64,000 nt of DNA from Rhizophagus clarus (taxonomy: Eukaryota; Glomeromycota; Glomeromycetes; Glomerales; Glomeraceae): assembly GCA_015698045.1 (NCBI GenBank), contig BLAL01000324.1, forward strand, positions 394,501 through 458,500, given 5' to 3'. This document shows, one piece after another, positions 48,014-57,825 of the stretch. The translations under genes and the position numbers were made by a program. The stretch's first letter is position 1; every line of letters starts with the position of its first letter. The notes below the pieces were generated by a model that saw only the letters and a list, made by a program, of their open reading frames with translations, had not been told where the DNA came from and ran no database searches.

Positions 48014-49340
48014 TTCCCACTTGTAGGATAGATTTCTTCATTAAGCCATCATTGAATAGTTTTAGAAGTGCTTCAATACCTTCTATTATTTTTTCGTTAC
48101 TTAGAGGACGCTCATTCAAAAGTTTTCTATATCGATCAAAAGGTGTTACTGATACTGGGGAATTATTTCTAGTAACACATACATTCTTAACTTGGGACAG
48201 GAATTTCTTATACTCATCTCCAAGAGTACGATCATTTATTCCATAAGCTTCTCTAAAAACATATTTAGCCCAAATATCTGAATTTTTTGCCTTCGATAAG
48301 GCGTCTGGTATTAAGTAAAGTTTACGTTCCTTAGGAGAAGGAAAGTTTCGGGCAAATTCCTTTAACAAATTATTCTTTTTAGCTTCAGCTATTGCCTTCT
48401 GCCCATAAGAAGTAAATCGACATCTTAGATCGATCTTAGATGAATCTGTAATGATTCTAGAATCGTTCTTGGATGATCTTAGATCGATCTTAGATGAATC
48501 TGTGATGATTCTAGAATCGTTCTTGGATGATCTTAGATCGATCTTAGATGAATCTGTGATGATTCTAGAATCGTTCTTGGATGATCTTAGATCAATCTTA
48601 GATGAACACGTGATCATTTTAGAAGCGTTATTCAAGGACGATTCCATAAAAGTTCTAAGACTAGTATCCCATCGAACTCTGATTGCTAAAGGGTCAGTTT
48701 TAGGGCGTCTTAAGTCAAATACTATGAATTCCCTACCTAAGGTTAGCTCATCAATGATTGGGGCAAGAGAATCAGATTCATTAATATATTGTCTAATGAT
48801 GCGCTTTGTATCACTTAAACTACCATGCCTACCATGTAAAGAAATATAATTTACATTTTCTCGAATTGCTTTTAGGATGGCAAAGAATCTTTGGGCTACA
48901 TAAATAGCTGAAATATTTCTATGTCGTCCATGGGTAAAGTATCCAGTTATTTTTTCTTGGATGTTTTTAGGGGCATCCATTACATCCTCAAATATAGCTA
49001 CAGTAGCAATTTTGGGGTCAAAGTCTTCTACATCTGGCATTTGGTGATATGAGATCGCTCTAAAAGTAACGTTTTCATCATCATCAAAGAAATCCTTTAC
49101 CATTTGCCATTTAGGTTCGTCTAAATACCTACAAATAAGGACTATTTCATCACAAAGAATATATCGATTTCCATCCTTTTTGGCTTTTGCATCTCCCATT
49201 AGTAAATTAATAAGCATAGTAGTCTTTCCAGAATCTGAGTTACCAGCTACAGCAAGACGAAAGGGCCATATTGGAGCATATTCATTTCCTTGCCTAGTAT
49301 CACCGGTATACTCATCCAAATTGTACACATATAAGTCCAT
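47988..49340 (-). CDS. A32-like genome-packaging ATPase (FtsK/HerA type)
   Basis: 450 residues from the ATG at 49340. Walker A is AGNSDSGKTT (about residues 32-41) and Walker B is VAIFEDV (about 114-120). HGRHRNISAIYVAQRF (about 137-152) is the sensor/arginine region typical of the packaging ATPases of Mavericks, virophages and giant viruses. The enzyme would pump DNA into a capsid, so its presence argues for particle formation. Residues about 245-306 are a near-perfect tandem repeat of an 18-residue unit (SSKIDLRSSKNDSRIITD), 54 bases per unit, inserted after the ATPase core. The C-terminal part (about 310-450) is helical, unrecognised and intact. Its start is 40 bp from the divergent gene at 49381. 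Confidence 0.88.
   Translation of the reverse strand: MDLYVYNLDEYTGDTRQGNEYAPIWPFRLAVAGNSDSGKTTMLINLLMGDAKAKKDGNRYILCDEIVLICRYLDEPKWQMVKDFFDDDENVTFRAISYHQMPDVEDFDPKIATVAIFEDVMDAPKNIQEKITGYFTHGRHRNISAIYVAQRFFAILKAIRENVNYISLHGRHGSLSDTKRIIRQYINESDSLAPIIDELTLGREFIVFDLRRPKTDPLAIRVRWDTSLRTFMESSLNNASKMITCSSKIDLRSSKNDSRIITDSSKIDLRSSKNDSRIITDSSKIDLRSSKNDSRIITDSSKIDLRCRFTSYGQKAIAEAKKNNLLKEFARNFPSPKERKLYLIPDALSKAKNSDIWAKYVFREAYGINDRTLGDEYKKFLSQVKNVCVTRNNSPVSVTPFDRYRKLLNERPLSNEKIIEGIEALLKLFNDGLMKKSILQVGINSLFHSF
48428..48612. repeat. 54-bp in-frame tandem repeat inside the ATPase gene
   Basis: Three full units plus a partial fourth of a 54-bp sequence containing GATCTTAGATCGATCTTAGA are nearly identical. 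The opposite strand is also open, so a 132-residue frame at 48451 appears there; it is regarded as a shadow. Confidence 0.88.
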
Positions 49341-49380
49341 TTTAAGCAATTAGTAGTATATAGTATATAGTATATTCAAA
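49341..49380. promoter_or_regulatory. Bidirectional 40-bp promoter region with TAGTATA repeats
   Basis: Between the divergent ATPase and coiled-coil genes, TAGTATATAG is reiterated about three times (49351-49375). Read on the minus strand this is TATACTA, the core of the upstream motif seen at other genes of the element. Confidence 0.45.
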
Positions 49381-50031
49381 ATGGCATATGTTCCCACTGA
49401 TCCTATAGGCGTTCCTCCAGCACATTTAGTAGCAATGGATATTAATCAGCTAATTAATGCGCTTAAGAATGGCGCAGATGCCCTGCTGGTAAATGGTCGA
49501 ATGACTGTTACACCAAATCTTATAAATATTAATCATGAGATTAAGCATATTATTGGATTGATTATAGATCATGGTATACAGGTTGAAGAAAGAGCAAGAC
49601 AAACTAGGGAAGAGCTTGATACTTCGACTGGTTTATTAAATTTTTTGCAAGAAGTGACCAATGCTAGAGAACGTGAGATTCATGGTATTAGACAGCGTCT
49701 TATTGCATGTCAAAATGAGAGGAACAGATTGCAAAATGAGAGAAATCATCTGGTAAATGCAAATCGTGATCAAGCTAATCAATTACAAGTTCAGCAAGTA
49801 CAGCAAAGAAGAATTAGGGATAATTTGCAACAAGGAAATGATAGATTAACACACCAACTTGCAATAGAACGACTTACATCTAGAAACTTGGGACGAATTC
49901 GTGATAGAATGCAAGTACAATTGGCTGTACTTAGAATTCAAGCGCAATGGTTTCGAATTAGACAAGCAAATCCCATAGTTAACAATCCTCCTCCAGATAA
50001 TCCCCCAGTAATATGGCTACCGTTGCAATAG
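49381..50031 (+). CDS. Coiled-coil protein preceding Gag
   Basis: 216 residues with an intact frame. Residues about 20-70 are helical (HEIKHIIGLIIDHGIQVEER). Residues about 85-190 are a strongly predicted coiled coil rich in Glu, Arg, Gln and Asn (ACQNERNRLQNERNHLVNAN). The tail is proline-rich (NPIVNNPPPDNPP). Its last 19 bases overlap the start of the Gag frame (50013), so the two are probably co-expressed, perhaps by reinitiation. It may be a structural or scaffold partner of Gag; this is inferred from position. Confidence 0.7.
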   Translation: MAYVPTDPIGVPPAHLVAMDINQLINALKNGADALLVNGRMTVTPNLININHEIKHIIGLIIDHGIQVEERARQTREELDTSTGLLNFLQEVTNAREREIHGIRQRLIACQNERNRLQNERNHLVNANRDQANQLQVQQVQQRRIRDNLQQGNDRLTHQLAIERLTSRNLGRIRDRMQVQLAVLRIQAQWFRIRQANPIVNNPPPDNPPVIWLPLQ

Positions 50032-51473
50032 GAATGCCAGTTTTTGCTGGAAATGATGACGATGATCTTGAGAGATTTTTTGAGTTATATAAGGGCTATA
50101 TTCATAGTATTGGAATTGATCCATCGGCTGTTGCTGGTAATCCAGCAGGTTGGGAGAAAGCTATGGGTATACTTCGTGCTTGCTTAACTGGTCCGGCCTC
50201 CAGATGGTATGATGCTAATATCCTAGGAAGGAGAGTTAGACTTAGAAATATTCTTCTTCGTCTTGCACATGGTGATGAGCCAGCATTTAAGGCTTTGGCT
50301 GGTAATGCTGGTAATTGTCCAGTAAATACATGGGTTAACCCTTCTGGTACAAGGGCTCATATGATTGATGGTGGTGGTGGTGGTATTGCTAATCCAGTCA
50401 CTGATGTCTGGCCTGATTATGCTATAGAAGGAAATAGAGATATTTGGTTAAATCGTGCTGGTATGGAATTTACTAATGACCCTCTTAATCACAATGTTCT
50501 TGGTGGTGGTGCTGGAGCTGGTGTTGCAATTGCTGGTGGAGCAGGTGTCGGTCATCCGTATGTAATTTCAGCCCGTCCCTGTCATGTTCTAATTAAAATG
50601 CGTAATGAATTTCCTACATAACAGAATGCCAGACGCCAGTTAAGGTTTGGTAACCTTTTTCAGGAAAATATGCCTGTTCGAGATTTCTATGATAAAGTTA
50701 GAAGAAGTGCTGAGCTATTAGGTTATGGCAATGATGTTTTAGTTAATCAGTTTCTAAGAGGTCTGAATGATGATTGTGCTATTGAGGCTGAAAGGATTGG
50801 TGCTGAACAAGATATAGAGGAATTAGTAGGTCTTCTTGAACGAGTTGAAAAAAGAAAGGCTGAATTACGTCTTGGTAAAGAAAGACGAGAAAATATACAG
50901 TATCAGAGGGATAGACAAATTATTCCAGAGCAATTGCCACCAGTTAGTCAGGAGCCAGTTATATTAAAACCAGTTCAACATCATGCAGTTACCCAAGGAG
51001 AGATGAGTCGTTTATTGCAACAACAGGCTGAAGGGTTTCAATCCCAGATTCGTCAATTACAGGAAAGTCTTAAGGCTCGAGATGTAAAGCCAGTTTATAG
51101 ACCTAAACCTAAACATAAGCCTCAATATCAGAATGATTGGGGATTTTATGAACAGGGTCCATACCCTGATGAAGGTCCTAATCCATTTGATGAAGATAGG
51201 GATCCTGTTGATTTACAACAGCTATTCAATACTGTACCAGATAGACCTACTCTTAGAAATACATTAGCACAAAGATTAGCTAGTAAGATTGCTAGAAAGA
51301 TAGCAAAGGCTAGAGAAAGTCATGAAGATGATGAGTTAAATAGGGCAATGCGTGACCTTTCTTTGAATGATCATGATGATCCTATGGATACTTCCAATGC
51401 TGTTCGAGGTGTACCTATAGAATTAGTTCAAGGTGAGAATGGAGAGATTATGCTTGTCCAAAAAAAAAGATAG
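50013..51473 (+). pseudogene. Retrotransposon-type Gag (capsid) protein with one in-frame TAA
   Basis: A single frame is interrupted by TAA at 50619-50621. The N-terminal capsid part reads MPVFAGNDDDDLERFFELYK, then RACLTGPASRWYDANI, the pattern of Ty3-type Gag (A-x-x-W-Y after the first helices). A long Gly/Ala/Asn insertion separates it from FGNLFQENMPVRDFYDKVRR and NQFLRGLNDDCAIEA, the C-terminal capsid helices (Q-F-L-x-G-L). A Lys/Arg/Gln-rich tail follows. No CCHC knuckle was seen. The frame ends at 51473 right after an A9 run. No reverse transcriptase or RNase H follows, so this is not a nested LTR element. It stands where capsid genes would be in a Maverick. Confidence 0.75.
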
Positions 51474-51475
51474 TT
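51460..51475 (+). promoter_or_regulatory. Candidate -1 frameshift site, A9 run
   Basis: Gag reads CAA AAA AAA AGA TAG. A one-base backward slip on A-AAA-AAA enters the frame that continues without stop into the protease (ends 52189). This is the usual gag-pro arrangement of retroelements. A simple one-base indel would look the same. Confidence 0.55.
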
Positions 51476-52189
51476 TCAAATAAAGGTAAACTACCAGCAA
51501 CTAAATCACCATCAGCATCTAAATCACCACCATCTAAATCGACAAAATTGGCATCTAATTCGACTAAGATGGTAAAACTTCCTGCTATTAAGCCACAAAC
51601 AAACTTTACTAAAACGGAGCTCTTAAATCTTCTAAAACTTGCTGATATCAGAAAGATCATTCAGGAGATCGTCTATAAAATATTAGAAAATTATGATAGC
51701 GCACCTCAAGAACAACCAGCAGTGCAGGAAGAGTATTTGGGTCCAATGGCTATGGATATTGATGTCGCTCGATTGGAAAATACTAAAGATCTTTTAGCTA
51801 TAAATGGAAATGTAAATGGGGTGAATATTCAGTGTCTAGCGGATTCCCGTGCTAATGTTTCCTTTATCCAAGAAGAAGCATGTCACAAACTAAAACTAAA
51901 AGCTGATAAATCTATAAAGCATAGTATTACTGGTGCATCAGGGGATGGTGAGACACTTGGTATAGTAAAAAATGTATCGATAAACCTTTCACCACCACAG
52001 AGTGGTAGTTGTATCATTAAAGAAGATCTTGTAGTCCTGAAAGGATATAAGCATAGAGAGATTGGTTTGAGCCGAGCATGTCTTAGAAGGTATAATTATG
52101 ATATTCATGAATCTCGAAAGCATATCGCTCTTACCTGCAATGATAAAGACTATTTTATTCCTATAATTCCAGATGCAAATAGGACATAA
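51468..52189 (+). CDS. Retropepsin-like aspartic protease, -1 frame to Gag
   Basis: The open frame starts in the slippery run and has no early ATG; the first methionine codon is at 51569. A Ser/Lys/Pro-rich linker and a helical part precede the protease fold: GVNIQCLADSRANVSFI (catalytic D at 51842-51844), HSITGASGDGETLG, then REIGLSRACLRRYNYDI. The family signature is D-S/T-G; here Gly is Arg (DSR), and the usual ILG before the second helix is degenerate. It is probably inactive as it stands. It would mature Gag. Expression by frameshift is inferred from the overlap. Confidence 0.7.
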
Positions 52190-52212
52190 AAAAAATATAA
52201 AATTAGATCCAT

Positions 52213-52836
52213 TTAATAAGGGTAGTCTGGATCTTCATCAGAATCGCTTGGATCATCACTTAGATCTTCATCAGATTCATCAGATTCATTCGGCATCGAT
52301 TGCCAATTTGCAGGATCGTCTGGATCTTCATCTCCCCAGTAATCTGGTTGCCAAGATGATTCTTCTTCTGGTTCACCGAATCCTGGGATTTCATAAGGAT
52401 CCAACCCATTAGCTAGCATGTTAATATGATAAATTATATAAATCTTTTCTGTATCTTTATATGCAAATCCACCTTGTAACATAATTTTTTCTATCTCTAC
52501 CTGATACGCAAAGGCTTTTTCTTTTTTATCGGCCAAATCCATAAATTTTTTGTATAGTTTATCTGTAAGAGCTTTATTCGTACCTAAATATTTTTCAATA
52601 GCACAATCTACTTCTTTATCAAAAATTTTATAATCTTCTACAGCTTTCCAGTAGTCTTCTTCAGCAAGCTGGTTAAGTTGATACATGATGACACGAGCAA
52701 TTTCATGTATCTGAAATATATCAGTTCTCTTGAAAGTAGCATTAACATTGTGGCCAGTTTCCTTGATTGGAGTATTTAGCCAGTTTTCTACCCACTCTGG
52801 GGATTTATCTAAGATTGTAGCAATGTCAGTATACAT
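52213..52836 (-). CDS. Uncharacterised protein with acidic C-terminus
   Basis: 207 residues with an intact frame. The N-terminal 130 residues are helical (MYTDIATILDKSPEWVENWL, then RVIMYQLNQLAEEDYWKAVE). The last 45 residues are nearly all acidic (SDESDEDLSDDPSDSDEDPD). TATACTA lies 5-14 bases upstream on the gene strand. It converges on the protease gene with only 23 bases between the stop codons. It could be a DNA mimic, chaperone or packaging factor; nothing supports one choice. Confidence 0.65.
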   Translation of the reverse strand: MYTDIATILDKSPEWVENWLNTPIKETGHNVNATFKRTDIFQIHEIARVIMYQLNQLAEEDYWKAVEDYKIFDKEVDCAIEKYLGTNKALTDKLYKKFMDLADKKEKAFAYQVEIEKIMLQGGFAYKDTEKIYIIYHINMLANGLDPYEIPGFGEPEEESSWQPDYWGDEDPDDPANWQSMPNESDESDEDLSDDPSDSDEDPDYPY

Positions 52837-52898
52837 TTTTTAGTATATAATGGATATGTTTAATTTCGAATATTTATTATATGATTTACTTTATTATA

Positions 52899-52906
52899 CC
52901 CTTATC
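52899..52906. repeat. Target-site duplication CCCTTATC of nested element, left copy
   Basis: The exact 8-bp word recurs at 56632-56639. Eight bases is the hAT superfamily length. Confidence 0.9.
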
Positions 52907-55900
52907 TAGTGTTCCGCAAACGATTTGGTCAAATCAAATCAATTCGGATTTGATTTGAAGTTTGATTTGATTCGATTTGATAATTTTGATTTGCAAATCA
53001 AATCCAAACTTCAAAACAAGATTTGAGTTCAAATCCAAATTAAAAAAAAAAGATTTGATTCGATTTCAAATCAAATTCAAATTAGCTTAAACTAATTCAA
53101 TCAAATCCGAATCAAATCTGACAAATCCAAATCAAATCCAAATCAAATCGAATTAAATATACATGACCTGGTTAAACGTAATTACAGGACCCCGAACAAT
53201 ACTAATGTATAAAGGCAGGGTCATGTGACTTGCCGATCTAATCAGATAATCCGAATATCCGATCATTTTTTTTAATCATTTATCAGTTTATTTTTGTAGT
53301 GTTGCCGGACGAAAGGCACGACCGGACTTTTGGAATTAAGGTAAGGGAGGGGTTGGGGAAGGTGTTTCGTTGTTTTTTTTTAATTAATTAAGTATTAACT
53401 TTTTTTTTTACTTTTTGTAGTGTTGCCGGACGAAAAGCACGACCGGACTTTTGGAATTAAGGTAAGGGAGGGTGAGAAATGTTTTTCGGTGTTTTTTTTA
53501 ACTAATTAATTAATTATTTTTTATTTTTATTTTTTGTAGTGTTGCCGGACGAAAGGCACGACCGGACTTTTGGAATTAAGGTAAGGGAGGGGTTGGGGGA
53601 GGTGTTTCGTTGTTTTTTTTTTAATTAATTTAAGTATTAACTTTTTTTTTACTTTTTGTAGTGTTGCCGGACGAAAAGCACGACCGGACTTTTGGAATTA
53701 AGGTAAGGGAGGGTGGGGAAGTGTTTTTCGGTGTTTTTTTTAACTATTTAATTAATTATTTTTTTTTTATTTTTTTGTAGTGTTGCCGGACGAAATGCAC
53801 GACCGGACTTTTGGAATTAAGGTAAGGGAGGGTGGTGAAGTGTTTTTCGGTGTTTTTTTTAACTATTTAATTAATTATTTTTTTTTTATTTTTTTGTAGT
53901 GTTGCCGGACGAAATGCACGACCGGACTTTTGGAATTAAGGTAAGGGAGGGGTTGGGGGAGGTGTTTCGTTGTTTTTTTTTAATTAATTAAGTATTAACT
54001 TTTTTTTTTACTTTTTGTAGTGTTGCCAGACGAAAAGCACGACTGGACTTTTGGAATTAAGGTAAGGGAGGGTTGGGGGAGGTGTTTTGTTGTTTTTTTT
54101 TAATTAATTAAGTATTAACCTTTTTTTTTATTTTTTTGTAGTGTTGCCGGACGAAAGGCACGACCGGACTTTTGGAATTAAGGTAAGGGAGGGTGGGGGA
54201 AGTGTTTTTCGGTATTTTTTTTAACTAATTAATTGTTTTTTTTTTATTTTTTGTAGTGTTGCCGGACGAAAAGCACGACCGGACTTTTGGAATTAAGGTA
54301 AGGGAGGGTGGGGAAGTGTTTTTCGGTGGTTTTTTTAACTATTTAATTAATTATTTTTTTTTTATTTTTTTGTAGTGTTGCCGGACGAAAAGCACGACCG
54401 GACTTTTGGAATTAAGGTAAGGGAGGGGTTGGGGGAGGTGTTTCGTTGTTTTTTTCTTTAATTAATTAAGTATTAACTTTTTTTTTTACTTTTTGTAGTG
54501 TTGCCAGACGAAAAGCACGACCAGACTTTTGGAATTAAGGTAAGGGAGGGTTGGGGGAGGTGTTTCGTTGTTTTTTTTAATTAATTAAGTATTAACCTTT
54601 TTTTTATTTTTTTGTAGTGTTGCCGGACGAAAGGCACGACCGGACTTTTGGAATTAAGGTAAGGGAGGGTGGGGGAAGTGTTTTTCGGTATTTTTTTTAA
54701 CTAATTAATTGTTTTTTTTTTATTTTTTTGTAGTGTTGCCGGACGAAAAGCACGACCGGACTTTTGGAATTAAGGTAAGGGAGGGTGGGGAAGTGTTTTT
54801 CGGTGGTTTTTTTAACTATTTAATTAATTATTTTTTTTTATTTTTTTGTAGTGTTGCCGGACGAAAAGCACGACCGGACTTTTGGAATTAAGGTAAGGGA
54901 GGGGTTGGGGGAGGTGTTTCGTTGTTTTTTTCTTTAATTAATTAAGTATTAACTTTTTTTTTACTTTTTGTAGTGTTGCCAGACGAAAAGCACGACCAGA
55001 CTTTTGGAATTAAGGTAAGGGAGGGTTGGGGGAGGTGTTTCGTTGTTTTTTTTTAATTAATTAAGTATTAACCTTTTTTTTTATTTTTTTGTAGTGTTGC
55101 CGGACGAAAGGCACGACCGGACTTTTGGAATTAAGGTAAGGGAGGGTGGGGGAAGTGTTTTTCGGTATTTTTTTTAACTAATTAATTGTTTTTTTTTTAT
55201 TTTTTTGTAGTGTTGCCGGACGAAAAGCACGACCGGACTTTTGGAATTAAGGTAAGGGAGGGTGGGGAAGTGTTTTTCGGTGGTTTTTTTAACTATTTAA
55301 TTAATTATTTTTTTTTTATTTTTTTGTAGTGTTGCCGGACGAAAAGCACGACCGGACTTTTGGAATTAAGGTAAGGGAGGGGTTGGGGGAGGTGTTTCGT
55401 TGTTTTTTTCTTTAATTAATTAAGTATTAACTTTTTTTTTTACTTTTTGTAGTGTTGCCAGACGAAAAGCACGACCAGACTTTTGGAATTAAGGTAAGGG
55501 AGGGTTGGGGGAGGTGTTTCGTTGTTTTTTTTTAATTAATTAAGTATTAACCTTTTTTTTTATTTTTTTGTAGTGTTGCCGGACGAAAAGCATGACCGGA
55601 CTTTTGGAATTAAGGTAAGGGAGGGTGGGTGAAGTGTTTTTCGGTATTTTTTTTAACTAATTAATTGTTTTTTTTTTTTATTTTTTTGTAGTGTTGCCAG
55701 ACGAAAAGCACGACCGGACTTTTGGAATTAAGGTAAGGGAGGGTTGGGGGAGGTGTTTCGTTGTTTTTTTTTTAATTAATTAAGTATTGATTTTTTTTTT
55801 ATTTTTTGTAGTGTTGCCGGACGAAAAGCACGACCGGACTTTTGGAATTAAGGTAAGGGAGGGTGGGTGAAGTGTTTTTCGGTATTTTTTTTAACAAATT

Positions 55901-56631
55901 AATTATTTTTTTTTTTATTTTTTGTAGTGTTGCCGGGCGAAAAACACGACCGGACTTTTGGAATTAGGGTATTAAAACCCGAAAAAGAATAATAAAAATA
56001 AATAAATTTGGTATAAAATACCGAAAAAAAGTGAAAAAATAAATAAAATAAAATAAATTTTGGTAAATACCGAGTAATTTAATTTACCGAAATTAGTATT
56101 TTTTAAAAATAAATCCACGTATATCTATTATAAACTCTACACAAACATAATATCCCAAATTGACCGATCTACGCAAACTCAATTTGTAGGTTTAAAAAGT
56201 AATTTCATATAAACTCTACGCAAACCCGTATGTGAGTTATATTGGTATTATTCGGGGTCCTGTAATTACCGTAAATATTATTGGTAGTTACTGCAACCAC
56301 ATGATGTCCAACCCTCCTTAAACACACTAAAGAAATACGTTTCGCAACATTTTTTTATTAATATTGCGTTGCAAAACGCATTTTTTTATTTAAAATTCAA
56401 CAAATCAAACCAAATCACAAATCTATTTGAATGAATTTGATTTGATTTGAATTTGAATTTGATTTGAATCGAATCAAATTTAAATCAAATCAAATCAAAT
56501 TCAAATCAAATTTCAAATCAGATTTGAATGGTTTGATTCAAATCCAAATTCAAACTTTTCAGATTTGATTTGATCAAATCAAATTTCAAATCTAACCTGA
56601 TTTGGTCTAATTTGATTTGTGCGGAACACTA
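52907..56631. mobile_element. hAT-like non-autonomous element carrying a tandem array, 3.7 kb
   Basis: The termini are TAGTGTTCCGCA at the left and its inverse at the right, flanked by the 8-bp duplication CCCTTATC. Subterminal zones (52925-53160 and 56400-56620) are AAATC/GATTT repeats in inverted orientation. Inside, a second inverted pair, GTAATTACAGGACCCCGAA, lies near 53175 and 56250 and encloses the tandem array, suggesting an element within the element. No transposase frame is present, so mobility would need a protein supplied in trans. Confidence 0.82.
53280..55970 (+). repeat. Tandem array of 23 exon/intron-like units, about 119 bp each
   Basis: Each unit has a pyrimidine tract ending TTGTAG, a 41-nt core starting TGTTGCC and ending GGAATTAAG, and the donor-like GTAAGGGAGGG. 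The spacer is about 78 nt, containing TATTAAC or TTAACTAAT near its end. The units fall into types that recur every four (about 478 bp) between 54.0 and 55.5 kb, a higher-order repeat. The last unit (55928) has the acceptor but GGGTATT instead of a donor. The core is not a multiple of three, and stops appear when cores are joined, so it is not obviously protein-coding. Confidence 0.92.
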
Positions 56632-56680
56632 CCCTTATCTTTAATTACAATTTTAGGATTTTTCGAAAAAAAAATATAAC

Positions 56681-57779
56681 CTATTTTGTATTATTATAAA
56701 TGTATACTAGATTGGGGACGTCTTCTTGTAATTTATCAGCTGGCTCCCATGTAGATTCATCTTCTGGATAGCGCTCCCATTTGACTAAGTATTGGAGTTG
56801 ACCCTTTCTAGTACGATGCTTAATAATCCTTTCAGGTACATATCTTTCTGGCCGTCCTCTTATGACCGAATCAGGTGGGGGTTTTTCATTAGCTGGAATA
56901 ACCTGTAGTTCTTTTCTAGTATATGCACATCTAGATACTCCTAACCTGCCATGTGGTCCATCAAGTAAATATGTAGGCGGTTGTTCAGGAGAAAAGATAA
57001 GCTTCTTAATTATACGAACTTTTGGGTCCCATTTAATGTCGCCTATTCTGAACTTACCATGTAATTTTTTTCCAAGTACTGATATAGGTTCAAGAAGTTT
57101 GGTTCGAACTTGTGTCCCCTCTAATAGTAATTCTGTATTCTTGTCAATTTTAGGTGGACCTTCTGGGATTTTAGGTGGATCCTTTTGCCACTTTTCATCT
57201 ACTAATCTTACTATATCGTGGAAGTCCTCAGACCATTCTACTGATGTTTCACCGGTTTTTAGTTCCTGTGCTGTCATCCTTTTAAGAAGTGGTTCTTGTA
57301 TAGCCTGAATTGCTCGTTCTGCAAATGATTGCTGTTTGTGACGTCCAGGTTCGCCAAATCTCATCATAACTCCAATGCTATTAAGGAAAAAATCACGTAT
57401 TTGCGAGTTAGTAAATTCTGAACCAGAATCAGTTTCTAGTTTATGAGTAGGAGGTTGGATACGACCACGTCCATATATTTTAATAATTGCTTTTAATACG
57501 CTATTAGCTGTCTTATTTTTGATAGGCTCAGCATCTACTCGTCTTCTGGATATTTCTACTACTACGAGAAAATAATGGTATCCTTTGGGGGTCTATAGGC
57601 ATTTCTCCTAAATCAGACTGCTGAGTAGCATTTTCTTTCCAGACGATTACTTTTGGACGCTCAGATCTTTTCTCCTTTAGAGGTCTTCGATAGATGTTAT
57701 AATGCTCTTGGTCTTTAAGAAGATGTGCTGGTATCCCTGATAGGTTATAAAATTTGTAATACTTCTCTAAAGGGGTCAT
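56681..57779 (-). pseudogene. Maverick c-integrase with chromodomain, one frameshift
   Basis: Start ATG at 57779. A run of five G (plus strand 57587-57591) shifts the frame once. The first frame carries WKENATQQSDLGEMP with the first catalytic Asp. The second frame carries YHYFLVVVEISRRRVDAE, LETDSGSEFTNSQIRDFF (second Asp) and HKQQSFAERAI (Glu), a D,D-36-E triad as counted by eye. The C-terminal chromodomain is YLVKWERYPEDESTWEPAD. This is the c-integrase that inserts Mavericks with 6-bp duplications; chromodomains can steer insertion to marked chromatin. The N-terminal HHCC zinc domain is not visible. Apart from the frameshift, the catalytic residues are kept. Confidence 0.85.
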
Positions 57780-57825
57780 ATCGCTCAAAATTAAAGTTTT
57801 AATTCTAGAATTCAAATTTGTGGAT

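Noticed and set aside
48451-48849. 132-residue plus-strand frame with repeats
   Set aside because: Shadow of the ATPase gene on the other strand, created by the 54-bp repeat being a multiple of three.
49381-52189. Nested LTR retrotransposon
   Set aside because: No LTRs, primer-binding site, reverse transcriptase or RNase H around Gag and the protease; the flanking genes belong to the Maverick.
54709-54891. 60-residue open frame crossing array units
   Set aside because: A chance frame through a tandem repeat whose unit length is not a multiple of three; not conserved in neighbouring units.
53280-55970. CRISPR-like array
   Set aside because: Spacers are themselves repeated and low-complexity, the setting is eukaryotic, and there are no cas genes.
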